From contig CM073202.1 of NCBI GenBank assembly GCA_037042915.1, forward strand, positions 2,046,001 to 2,110,000: a stretch of 64,000 nucleotides of DNA, written 5' to 3'. Source of the DNA: Auricularia sp. M13 (lineage: Eukaryota; Basidiomycota; Agaricomycetes; Auriculariales; Auriculariaceae). Positions 1-11,104 of the stretch are shown here, piece after piece. The notes below the pieces were generated by a model. It did no database searches. It had not been told where the DNA came from and was given only the letters and a program-made list of their open reading frames with translations. Each line of letters begins with the position of its first letter. The stretch's first letter is position 1. The position numbers were made by a program, and so were the translations under genes.

Positions 1-218
1 AGTATATGGATACGCATGCGTGAAGAAGACAAGTACGGACCACTTCGCCGTTTGCAAGAATACGGCTATCTAGCAGATTCTGTACAGCAGTTGTCGACAT
101 TGGAACGAGGATGAAGGAACACGGTGACGCGCGCGAAAGTCCGACCGGCTCTGTCCGAGTCTTCTTGCCTTCGCTTTCTCTGCGGATTGGATAGTTCACA
201 GTCACCCGCTGTAGTATC

Positions 219-301
219 GGTCTGATGGTGTAGTTGGTTATCACGTTCGTCTCACATCACGTGATCACGAGAGGCCTCCAGTTCGAGCCTGGATTAGACC
301 A
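219..301 (+). tRNA. tRNA-Val (anticodon CAC) with a 9-nt intron
   Basis: A complete cloverleaf can be folded. The acceptor stem pairs GGTCTGA with TTAGACC and the discriminator base is A301. The D stem pairs TGGT with ATCA and the T stem pairs TCCAG with CTGGA around TTCGAGC. The anticodon stem pairs TTCGT with ACGAG across 16 bases, which is the normal 7-base loop (C T CAC A ... C) plus a 9-base intron, TCACGTGAT, placed after position 37 where eukaryotic tRNA introns sit. Removing the intron leaves 74 nt, the usual length for tRNA-Val. A run of T follows directly as a Pol III stop. Internal A and B boxes (TGGTGTAGTTGG, GTTCGAGCC) are intact, so the gene looks functional. Confidence 0.93.
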
Positions 302-303
302 CG

Positions 304-309
304 TTTTTT
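304..309 (+). terminator. RNA polymerase III T-run terminator of the tRNA-Val gene
   Basis: Six T residues start three bases after the discriminator base of the tRNA, the usual Pol III stop. Confidence 0.85.
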
Positions 310-3300
310 CTGCTTTTTCCGAGGTGTATTTTCATCCAGAATCTTTTGTGCCGCAGCCCGATCACGTTGCTTTGTACCTCGTTGTACAGAATCTCGTGTT
401 TCGGCCCCAGCCGTCCGTGCTGGATGCTTCCATATCACTCCGGAGAACTCCGATCCTAACGAAGGGCACACAAAGGCACGCAGGCTGGTGATTTATCGAT
501 GCAGAAGTAAAACTGAATGACCCTTTCACATTCTTCGCCGTTGCTGTCCCATAGAGAGGAGAGGCTCGACACATGCCAATATCATATTTGCGTCCAAAAC
601 CTTTGCTTGCGCCGTTGCATACAGCCGTCCTTCCGACGACTCATTTCCCGCTAATCCAAGTACATCCAGTGTATTGAACGTCTCCTGAGTTGTATGTTAA
701 TGTATTGCCGGTAGGGTCGTCGAGACGCCAAAAGTCCTCTTCCGCGCCGGGAATGACTGCTTCAATACCACGGCGAAGGCTTCGTTCTCGGTCAATGAGC
801 TTGCACACCAGGGTTATCTTTTATCCTTCTATTAATACCAGGCCTTTCGAACGCAACGGCCTCATCTATTACCTACTACTACGATATGCGATCGCGAGCG
901 ATGTACGTGTGTGGCCGTCGTCACTGAATGCTCACTAAAATCGGCAGTAATGACGACCATGGCATCGTTGTTCTGGCCGTGTGTGAGATCTGCTGATCTT
1001 GAAGCCGCGTGCTCGCTTGGGGGAATCCGCTGGAAACCCGGCGGGCCGCGAAAGGGACATGCCACGAAACGCCGACAGATTGTCTTTCGAGCGTCTTTTA
1101 ACTCCTGGCTCAGTAGTACATAGACGATGACCTGTGAGGATCATCTGGAACAGTGAGACTGAGAGAGTCTCCCACCACTCGGAGTTGATGCCTCACCTTG
1201 AAAATGATTGAACATGCCTTTTCGAAAGTCAAGGGCGAGCATTGTAGCCTTCGATAGTCCTACCGTATCCGCTGTTTATCCTCCATAAGCGCATGGCATT
1301 CAGAGCCTGGGCGCGACTTGACGCATGCGGTACCGTTCACAGGCTGATTAATCTCTCGTCGGCCCCTCCATGGAGTCTGTGAAAGCCAATGGGCGGTCTC
1401 CGGAATTCCTCAGGATGTGTATTTCCTGCGCCATCCTCCAGGGAACTGGGATGTTGTGATAGTCAGTGCCTGTGCGATGATCAATCAGAGAAATTGCGAC
1501 GCAAGCGTAGTTGCCAAACTCACAGAGGGTCCTGGCTATACCTCATGGTTGTAGAGAAGATCTTGCATCCGGGAAAGCACGGGCGGTGCAGTCGACTTGG
1601 GGAATTCTGCGGTTAATTCGCTTACAGGCAGCCATGATTACCCGCCCCGATGTACACCTGAGGCTGAGAAATACTGGCAATAGTGCGCAGTCAGCCTACG
1701 GTGCCACTACTTCTATCCGCCATTATTTTTGGTAGCTCTAATTAGACAAGCCCAGGCTGGCCAGACTGAGATGCATTCTACGAGACTGTGTCGCTGCCAG
1801 TAAGTACAGAGCAGTGATGAAGTTTCTGGACCACGTGTCATAATTTAGCAGCGGTAAGCGGGATACTTACGCAGCCAAACTCTTGGGTGATATGGCAGTG
1901 ACGATGTGAGGGCATGTCCAATCATTACGAAATTCCTCCGATGGCCTGAAGAAGGCGAAATGCGCACCAGGATTATGGTCCGACAATGCAATGGAATCTC
2001 AATGCAGCTGTGCTGTGAGACGCCCCCCAGAATGCAGCGGAATAGGGAAGCTGAAGGAAGCAGACGCATGACGGGGCGAGCCCTGAGAATCTGAAGCGCG
2101 TCATGCCTACTACGATTCCGGGCTGCAGAACCACACCAGCATCATTCCAGGCGAACCCTTGAGAGCTGGATTAAGTTGGGGGTGCCACTGGAGACGGTAA
2201 TGTTCGGAAGAGCGGTGCTGGACCTCGCACCCTTCATTTACCCTTCATTCAGACGACGACAGGCGGCTGCAGTGCGCGAACCATAGAGACGGAGATCTAG
2301 CCACAGGATCTACATACTGAGGTCTCATTTGCTCGCTTGCTCATCTCAGTCGCCAAATAGCAACGAGGGGAGACTAGAATCATTGTCCGCGGGACCTATG
2401 TTAGATAATCGAGCTTGTAGATGCGCTCTGGATAGACAGAGATCATGACAGGATCTGTAATGGTCTGAAGGCTGATCAGATCCGCAAGGTATCCCCACGG
2501 ATGACGAATCTATTGTAGAATTGTTCTGGACGATGCGCTGCAATCCCGAGGCGAAGACAACCTTGGCGTGTTCCAGGCGTGCAAGATGTAACTCCAGGAT
2601 GGAACGGAGAGAATCAAAGAGACCGTGTGGCTGACACTGTGCAGGTTACAGCAAACCCGCCGCGGAGGCTCAGAGCAGCCAGCTGTAGCCCGGGATCTGA
2701 GGACGCCCGGAACACTCAACAATCCAAAGCAGTCGGACACATCCAAGCACGATGGCTACCCTCCCTGATGCGTTGGGAAGGCGCGTGGTACTGAGACAGT
2801 GCTTGTGTTTTCCCGAGAAGATCGTAGAGCATCGCGTCTAGCTTTGGACCACAATCACAGTACCTAGACTTCTGCGACCCTATCGGGTTCGAAAGACTTT
2901 TGCACATGAGCTGGCAGTGTTACCAGATTTAACCGCAAAAGTGTGGCAGCGGAAAAAACCAGAATAATGTACCGGGTAGCATGAGAATGAGGCCTGCATA
3001 CGATAACGGCTGAGGCAAGACGCCATAGCAGTTGTGGGCTGTACAAGCGCGCGCTTCCACCACATTTCCGCAAGTAGCTCTTAAGATTCAATGCATCTAG
3101 TCCTGCATCGCAATAGCGGGTAGATCAAGCTACAGACGCAGACGAGAATGGATGTTGCTTCGTCGAAACGCTCTGAAAGTCGCCGCTTCAAACTGAGCCA
3201 AGCAACACGAGTACAAACGGTGATGCTGCGAGCCATACAAAGAAAGCATAGCCAAATCCAAACGCAACAGTTGCTTATGCGTCGCAGCGTCTGTCCTTGT

Positions 3301-3583
3301 TTCCCAAGGACTTTGAGGGCAAAGAGAAGGCATCGAGGAAACAGATCCGGTTGGGTCGCGCACCGCTTGTGCAGAGCAAGGAGACAGAGCGAGAAGAGCA
3401 TCTACGGCAGAGCATTGTAACCAGTCGTGCAACAGGGTAGTCAAGCGAGTGATTTTCAGACGAGTTTTCGGGCGTCGACGATGCGGGCACGGCTGACATA
3501 AGCTGCGCCAGGTTCGCGCACCGTGACACCGGTGGACCGTGATTTCACGTGTTTGAGTGAACGCTGCCTGCAACCGCGACGCT
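310..3583. other. gene-poor stretch between the tRNA and the PEX11-family gene
   Basis: Only short open frames on both strands occur here, none above about 170 codons. None shows a recognisable domain, and I could not chain any of them into a gene with plausible introns. I saw no terminal repeats or transposase motif. The last few hundred bases must contain the promoter of the gene starting at 3584. The rest may be decayed mobile DNA, but that is a guess. Confidence 0.4.
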
Positions 3584-4822
3584 ATGTCGAAACGACCGCT
3601 TACGCTGGCGAAAGCAAACGACGCACTGCTCGGGTCGTTTGCCAAGTTGCCGCGTAGCGAAGAACTCGACCATGCTGTGCGCTACCTGAGCACCTGGAGT
3701 GGAAGCGAGTGCGTCCCCGAGCAGCGCCTCGCGACCTCCGCGGACTGATGCCTCTTGGCCGACCTGTAGCAAGTTCTTCATGGTGCGCAAGGGGCCCAGG
3801 CCGACACCGCCAGCGGCGGGCTGACGAGGCTGCGGCACAGGTCATCCAATACGGCGCAAAGCTGCTCGTGCCGCTGCTTGAATCCCGCGCGCGGCTCCAG
3901 CACCGGGCGGGTCTCGGGGACGGGAAGCCCAACGCAAAGGCGGTCGCCGCTTGGCAGAACCTGAGTGCGGGGATTGGGGATGCCCGTATGCTGTGGCGGA
4001 TCTGGGGTAAGCCGCTGCACCCGCGTCGGTCCTCGGCCATGGCGGAATGCTTCGCTGACACTGCAACGTGCAATCGACAGGATTATTGCCAATCCTTCAA
4101 TGGATGATTTCGCTGGAGAAATCGCACCCGCCTACGCGAGCGTTGTTGACAATCGAGAGACTGCAGGGGTGGTCGATGATAGCATACTACCCGCTGGAGC
4201 ACATTTACTACCTCGCAGCACACAAGATGCTTCCCTGGAAGATCTCCTCACGGACTCTCAATAAGATCAGCTTGTGGAGCACGAGGTTCTGGGCAGCATA
4301 CGTGTGCGTATGCTTTACGATTTATTTCACGCGACGATTTCACGAGTTGACATGAGACATCCTTCAGCTTGCTGCAGTTCCTCCACCTACGCGAGGACTG
4401 GAAGCTCATCAAACTTGGGGAGCGTGCGTTGCGGTCCCAAGAAAAGGGCAAGGGCGCGATCAAGGACAACGAGATTGAAACGCCGAGCGCAGAGGGCTGG
4501 AATGACCTTGCCAAGCGCAAGAAAGCGGTGTGGAACGAGCTTGTCGTGAACCTAGGCTACCTCCCGCTGACGTTGCACTGGTAAGTCTCAGCTCCTTGCA
4601 CACTCTCCGCTGCTTGGCATGAGACGAAGGTGACATTCACGGTTGCAGGTCGCTCGAACGCGGGCTGCTGCCCAATGAGGTGTGTCGTGGCGTGTGATGC
4701 GCGTGCTGTGCACGAGATTAGTCGTTGCTCATTTCACGTTGCAGACGTGGGTCGGCGCGTTCGGTCTCATCTCGGGTCTGGCGTCGTTCCGCGGGGGATG
4801 GGAGGCGACGAGGCGTCGTTGA
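3584..4822 (+). CDS. PEX11: PEX11-family peroxin (peroxisome division/proliferation), 7 exons
   Basis: Exons: 3584-3708, 3770-3782, 3841-4006, 4081-4303, 4368-4580, 4649-4679, 4745-4822, giving 282 aa. The family is recognised from the N-terminal HAVRYLSTWSGSD, then VIQYGAKLLVPLLE, the central ERLQGWSMIAYYPLEHIYYL, ISLWSTRFWAAYV and the C-terminal NLGYLPLTLHWSLERG. PEX11 proteins sit in the peroxisomal membrane, where an amphipathic helix promotes elongation and fission. The length is normal for fungal PEX11C-like members. Exon 2 is only 13 nt and supplies DKFFM, needed to restore the conserved sequence between SGS and VIQY. Introns are 58-74 nt. The next gene starts 188 bp downstream on the same strand. 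The family call is secure; the subtype is inferred. Confidence 0.93.
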
Positions 4823-4938
4823 AAGCTGCCAGTTGGCTGTACATAGCGAGCGGATTAGTACGGGTTAACTCCGTTTTAACATTTCCCGGTGGCTGTGGCG
4901 CGTGTTGGTGCGCCCGGGATACTAACGGAGTTGGAGGT

Positions 4939-4965
4939 TTCTCTTTTATTCCTCTTCTCTCTCTT
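4939..4965 (+). promoter_or_regulatory. pyrimidine-rich tract upstream of the Ca2+-ATPase start
   Basis: A C/T-rich run lies 45-70 bp before the ATG at 5011, in the 188-bp gap after the PEX11-family gene. Such CT blocks often lie near transcription starts in filamentous fungi. The position fits a core promoter, but no TATA box is obvious. Confidence 0.35.
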
Positions 4966-5010
4966 AACCTCGGTCGCGCTCACCGCGCTCTCCGAGTTGT
5001 ATCGCTTTAG

Positions 5011-8000
5011 ATGGCGTCGAACGAGAGGCCGCAGATACCAGACATCAACATTGTCACCTCCGACCTTGCCTCGACAAGCGCCGTCGACAACGACCCTCAC
5101 GACACCGCGAACGTCCCCGACACCGCTGCCGACAACTACCTCTCGCCCACCAGCCGCCAGGCGTCGAGACACTCGCACGACTCGAGTTCGGGCGAGACCT
5201 CGTCACGTGAGCCGTCCATCCCGCCGTCCCCGACCTCGACCATCCGCTCGGTCCATTTCCCGACCTCGCTTGCCCTGCGCAATTCGGATCCCAGCCAGAA
5301 GGACGGTCTCTCGTCGCTGGGTCTGCTCGGCACCAGCGCTCCTAACTCCCATGGTCGCAAGCCAAGCGTAGCTACGCTCGGTAGCGCAGACGGCTCGCTC
5401 GAGGGCACTGAGCCCGATCCGCACGGAAGCCAGGTGTCCCAAGCGGCCACCAACACCTACCCGCCGCCCTCGCCCACAGCGCACTCGGCGGCGGGCTCGG
5501 CACTCCCCGTACACGAAGACGACTCGCAGAGCGCAAAGACACGCGTTTCGAAGGACAAGCGCTCGTCCACCAAGGACGGCAAGCCCTCAGACGCGCCCGA
5601 CCAGCAGCACGTCGACCTCACCCAAGACGTCGCCGAGCCCACGCCGTTCGCCCACAAGCCGCTTCTTCTCGCCTCCCTGCTCGACCCTAAGAGCGTAGAC
5701 AAGCTCGCAGAGCTGGGCGGCATAGACGGCATCGTCAGTGGCCTCGGCACAGATCCACACAAAGGTCTTGCGGCTCATTCGTACGACCCCAACGCGCCCG
5801 AAGGCGGTGGCGGCGGCCATGATCCCTATAAGGCGACATTGGCCGACAGAAAGCGCGTATACGGGTCCAACGTGCTGCCAACACGGCCCTCCAAGAGCCT
5901 GCTCATGCTCATGTGGCTCGCCCTCAAAGACAAAATCCTCGTGCGTCAAGTTCCGTAACAATTCCGTTTCGTTTGCTAACGGTGACGCTTTTCCGCTGTG
6001 TGTTGTAGGTCTTCCTGTCCATTTGTGCGCTCGTCTCGCTCGCACTCGGTCTTTACGAGGATCTGGGACAGCCCCCGCATACGTTCGTCTGCGACAAAGG
6101 CACGTGCACGGAGCCGCAGGTCGATTGGGTCGAAGGCTTGGCTATCATGATCGCTATTCTTATCGTCGTCCTCGTCGGGTCTCTTAACGATTGGCAAAAG
6201 GAGCGTCAGTTCCGCGTTCTCAACGAAAAGAAGGAGGATCGGGGTGTTAAGGTTATTCGGGATGGTAAGGAGCAAGTTATCAATATCAAGGTCTGCCAAC
6301 ATCGCTTTCTCTTGGCGTAATGTTCCCGCATGTTGACGTCCGCTTCAGGACGTACTTGTTGGCGATGTCGCTGTTCTGGAACCGGGAGAAATTATTCCGT
6401 GCGACGGTGTCTTTATCCAAGGTCACAACGTGCAGTGCGACGAGTCCAGCGCGACCGGCGAGACCCACTCGATCAAGAAGGTTCCCTTCGACGTCTGCCA
6501 TGGCAGCAACAGCGACAAGGAGGACTGCTTTTTGATTAGCGGGTCTAAGGTGCTAGAGGGCTCCGGCACCTACGTGATCGTGGCTATTGGCCAAAGGAGC
6601 TCCTACGGGCGTCTTATGATGGGTCAGGCCGCCCGACGTTTTCCGCTCAGGGATATTCGGACTAACGCCCAGCTCAGCATTGCAAGGAGACTCGGAAAAC
6701 ACGCCGTTACAAGCCAAACTCAACAACCTTGCGGAGCTTATTGCGAAACTCGGTGGCGGCGCGGGCGCATTCCTCTTCGGCGTCCTGTTGATCAAGTTCT
6801 TCGTTCAGTTGAAGACAAAGTCCGACAGGTACATTGCCAAATTGTACGCAAGTATCACGAAACTAAATAGTCCCGCAGGACCCCCGCCGAGAAGGCTAGC
6901 AACTTCGTGGATATTCTGATTATCTCGATTACCTTGGTCGTCGTCGCAGTTCCGGAAGGTGGGCGATATTGTAACATACTGGTGAACATTACTGAACGTC
7001 TTGCAGGTCTCCCGCTCGCTGTTACTCTCGCGCTCGCCTTTGCCACGAAGCGGATGACCAGTCAAAATCTGCTTGTCCGCGTCCTGAGCTCCTGCGAGAT
7101 TATGGCGAATGCCAGCGTTATCTGCACGGACAAGACGGGTACCCTCACGCAAAACCTCATGACTGTCGTCGCCGGTTCCGTCGGTATCCACGCCAAGTTC
7201 GTACGCCATCTGGAGGACAACAAGTCACGGACAAACGCTGGCGATGAGCGCGGGAAGGTGGACCCCAATGCCGACGTCGAGAAGGGCGAGGGCGACCTCC
7301 AAGGGACCAACACCCCCACGATTACCATCACGGAGGCCCCGCAGGAACCTGACGCCCCCGATCGCAAACACAAGGACGATTTTTCGCTGGACGCCTCGGA
7401 GCTCAGCGACGCCGTCTCCCCGGCCCTCCGCGACCTATTCAACGAGTCCATCTGCCTGAACTCCACGGCCTTCGAGGACACCGACAAGGATACTGGCAAG
7501 GTCGAGTTCGTCGGCTCGAAGACTGAGGCGGCGCTTCTGCGCTTTGCGCAAGGGCTTGGCTGGGATGACTATCGCGAGGTCCGCGAGCGCGCCAACATCG
7601 TCCACATGGTTCCGTTTTCCAGTGAGCGCAAGTCCATGGGTGTCGTCGTCAAGCTCGCGGACGGCCGGTACAGGCTCTACGTCAAGGGCGCCAGCGAGAT
7701 CCTCACCAAGCTCTGCACTACCCACGTCGTTGTTCCCAAACCTGGTGATACCGTCCAGCAGTCTAAGGGTCTTGAGACGAAGCCGATTGACGAGCTCGAC
7801 CGCGACAACATCTCCCGCACTATCATCTTCTACGCCAATCAGTCCCTCCGCACCATCGCGCTGTGCTATCGCGACCTCACTTCCTGGCCACCTGCGGGCA
7901 AGGACCCCGAGAAGGGCGAGGATCCTTACCCGGAGCTGGCAAAGGAAATGACGCTCATCGCTATCACTGGTATCGAGGACCCTCTGCGCCCCGGCGTCCG

Positions 8001-9580
8001 CCAGGCCGTCGAGGAGTGCATGAAGGCGGGTGTGCGCGTAAAGATGTGCACCGGTGACAACGTTCTCACAGCTCGGTCGATTGCGTCGCAATGCGGCATT
8101 TTCACGCCCGGTGGTATTATCATGGAGGGTCCTGTCTTCCGCGAGCTCAACGAGCAGGAGATGGACGAGATCATTCCCCGCCTACAGGTTCTCGCGCGCT
8201 CGTCGCCCAACGACAAGAAGATTCTCGTCGAGCGGTTAAAGGCTCAGGGCGAGATCGTGGCGGTTACGGGCGACGGCACGAACGACGGCCCAGCGCTGAA
8301 GACCGCCAATGTCGGCTTCTCGATGGGCATCGCCGGCACGGAGGTCGCGAAAGAGGCGTCGGATATTATCCTTATGGACGACAACTTCGTTTCTATCGTC
8401 AGCGCCATCATGTGGGGTCGCTGCGTGAACGACGCGGTGCGCAAGTTCCTTCAGTTCCAGGTTTCGGTCAATATCACGGCGGTTATCATCACCTTCGTCA
8501 CCGCCGTGGCGTCGAACTCGGAATCGTCTGTTCTTTCGGCCGTGCAGCTGCTCTGGGTCAACATCATCATGGACACCTTCGCTGCGCTCGCTCTCGCGAC
8601 GGACCCGGCGACGCCAGACCTGCTCAACCGCAAGCCCGACCACAAGAGCGCGCCGTTGTTCTCGGTCAACATGGGCAAGCAGATCCTGGGCCAGAGCATC
8701 TACTCTACTGCGGTCGTACTCGTCCTGCACTTCGCCGGCCCTTCGATATTCGGATACGGCCATGGCGATGAGCAGACGACGCGGCACGAGGAGCAGGTCT
8801 TGCAGACGCTGGTCTTCAATTCGTTTGTATTCTGCCAGATCTTCAACTCGGTCAACTGTCGAAGACTCGACAACGGCTTGAATATCTTTAAGGGTATACT
8901 GTTGAACTACTACTTTATGGGTATTACTCTGCTTGGTACGTCTGCCAGACCTATTTTCAACTCGTCATTGACCGCGAGTCCAGAAATTGCCATCCAGGTC
9001 CTGATCGTCTTCGTCGGCGGCCCTGCGTTCCAGGTTACGCACATTGGTGGCCGCGAGTGGGCCATCTCGCTTGTCCTCGGCGTGCTCACAATAGTCGTTG
9101 GCGCCGTCATGCGCCTCGTGCCCAGCAAGATTGTCGAGACGCTGTTCGTTCGTCTGCGGATTATGCATGACCCCAACCAGCTCCCGACGGTCGCCTGGAA
9201 CCCCGCTCTCGACAAGGTTCGCGAGAACCTGACGACTTTCCAGAAGATCCGTGGCGGTAGAATGCGCGGGTCGTCGTTCGTCATGAAGAGTCGATCGACG
9301 CAACTCCAGCAGAATGACATCCAATTGTGAGTTTTGGAAACCCGGGCACGTTCGTGGTGCTTACCATTTCCGCAGACCATCGCTGCTGGCTATGGTGCCT
9401 ACCATTATTGCGACCTCCGTTGGCGCGGGTTGGTCTCCACGACCAGGGTCGTTGTCGGACCCGGCAAGCTCGGATCCTTCGCGCTCATCGGCTGCGCTGT
9501 GGGAGGGCAAGGTGCAGTTCCACCCCGATACGCCGAATACGGACGCCGCGTTGGCTAAGTGGGCGCAGAAGGAGCGGTGA
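5011..9580 (+). CDS. PMC1: P-type IIB Ca2+-ATPase, Pmc1/PMCA-like (probably vacuolar), 8 exons
   Basis: Exons: 5011-5940, 6009-6290, 6349-6622, 6678-6828, 6879-6958, 7007-8935, 8984-9326, 9376-9580, giving 1397 aa. About 290 disordered Ser/Pro-rich residues precede the first membrane helices. The A-domain has ATGETHS (around residue 438), helix M4 has VAVPEGLPLAVTL, the phosphorylation loop CTDKTGTLTQ lies near 613, nucleotide-domain KGASE follows, and the hinge GDGTNDGPALKTANVGF lies near 994. The last helices match type IIB pumps (QLLWVNIIMDTFAALALATD). It would move cytosolic Ca2+ into the vacuole. The length slightly exceeds yeast Pmc1 because of the N-terminal tail. Introns 5 and 6 are both 48 nt with no in-frame stop. 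The start is the first ATG of the long exon 1 frame. Confidence 0.95.
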
Positions 9581-10381
9581 TGGATATCCCGGCGCACACG
9601 ACGTTTGCCTCCTTGTACAATGACAGTCTCGTATCTCACGACCCTTCTATTAGAGCTTACTTTCAGTTGCATTTGTCCTTGTCTCTGCATCAATGCCACA
9701 CACATCATGCACATCTCCGCCTGTGCGGCCTCTGGATGAAGTTCGCAGAGTCCGTCGAGGTCGCTCAGGTTCTTCCACACATGCATCATCTTTATATCCG
9801 CGTACAGTCGTTACCAGCTAAATACAGTACTAGACGCACCTAATAGCTTACCTGAAATGGTCCTGGTTCTGTTGGTAGCGAAGACGAAGAACTACCAAGA
9901 GAGTCCATCAGTGGAGTGGGCTCGTCATTCATGATTCGACGGCATTATTCGGCCTCGTCGCGGTCGCTCGTGGGCCAGCGTAAATAGAAACGAGAAAGGT
10001 GGTGGAGCGAATGGCGAGAACGCTAGCAAATCGGCGGCGCAAGCTGGCGTGAATAGAGAACGCAACCCGTGGCTAGACTGCGGTCTTGGAGACAACGTTG
10101 ACGCGGGCGAGCCAGGTGTGACTGTGCTACCTGCAAGTCGCGCGGCATGGACACGAGCACACTGGGCGGGTGAGAGGGGGTCTGTACACGCGTGGGATTC
10201 TATGTGGCGACCGGATTTAGCATTTGGTGTGGAGCCGGTATGGTGCAGTGCACGTCGGGTGGGGCCGAAGGGATTTCAGGGTTGTGCGGAGATTGAAGCG
10301 CAAAGGCCGAGATGACGTGCCTCGTGATCACTTAAGGCTGGGGATTGGCACCCCGCCGTGCCCCGCTCTCTCCCAGCGTCC
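9581..10381. other. intergenic: 3' flank of the Ca2+-ATPase gene and promoter of the next gene
   Basis: No convincing coding frame is present. It should contain the 3' UTR of the pump gene and the upstream region of the gene at 10382. No repeat or RNA gene was recognised. Confidence 0.4.
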
Positions 10382-11104
10382 ATGTCTTCAGCCAACAACA
10401 CCAGCCAGAGCCAGCCCATCCACATCGACCGTCGCCGCCAGCGCTCGGGCTCGGAGTCGTCCGTGGACTCCGACTTCAGCGAGGCTGCCCCCACGCCCGC
10501 TGCGAGCGCCGACGGGTCGCCCCCCAGAGTCAAGGTCCAGACGTCGCCGTCGACGAGCCCCATCCTCTCGTACTTCTTCCCGGCCTCGCCCACGGCCAAG
10601 TCGCCCATTGCCAGCTTCGTCAAGGCCAATCCCGTTCTCGAGGGTGCGTGTATATGCTGCCCTGGGCGCAGTCGTGTGCTGACAATGCCCCCAGACGACG
10701 AGGTCGACAACGTGCTCCCGGCATCTGCACACGCCCGCCGCCTCAGCAACACATGGGCCGTGGGCACTCGTCCGCCGCTCACCAACGGCGACGACAGGAG
10801 CACGGGCCTCCTGCGCCGCCTCAGCTTAGGCAGCGCCTTCGGCAAGGTCTGTGCGCTCGCCTGGGGGGCCACACGCATGTGCTGATATTGTTCTCAGCCG
10901 CCCATGGCTTCTGCTGGTGCCGGAGGACCGACTGGGGCTGGGGCGCCGGCTCACTCGCAGCCGATTCCCCGTGCCAACCGTCCCCGCCGCTCCACGACGG
11001 TGGCGGTGGCCGCTACAACCGGCGCAACCGTGACGCACAAGCCGCGCGCGCCGAGCCCGATGGGCGAGCGCATCCTCAAGGGCCACTTCGACGGCTTCGT
11101 CTAA
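10382..11104 (+). CDS. conserved fungal protein of unknown function, 3 exons
   Basis: Exons: 10382-10643, 10695-10846, 10898-11104, giving 206 aa. The protein is mostly disordered and rich in Ser, Pro and Ala. Two Arg-Arg-Leu-Ser sites (RRLS, near residues 104 and 131) look like basophilic kinase targets. The end, PRAPSPMGERILKGHFDGFV, is unusually well ordered for such a protein and resembles a C-terminal block I recall in uncharacterised fungal proteins. No catalytic domain or membrane segment is visible. Intron 1 (51 nt) is a multiple of three without an in-frame stop, so an unspliced form would be 17 residues longer. No function is assigned. Confidence 0.75.

Noticed and set aside
3148-3645. 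Open frames of 90-171 codons on both strands before the PEX11-family gene
   Set aside because: No domain, overlapping frames on both strands, and composition like non-coding DNA.
5136-5456. Long antisense frames across coding exons (for example opposite the Ca2+-ATPase, PPS1, kinase and coiled-coil genes)
   Set aside because: They mirror GC-rich codon use of the real genes and carry no motifs.
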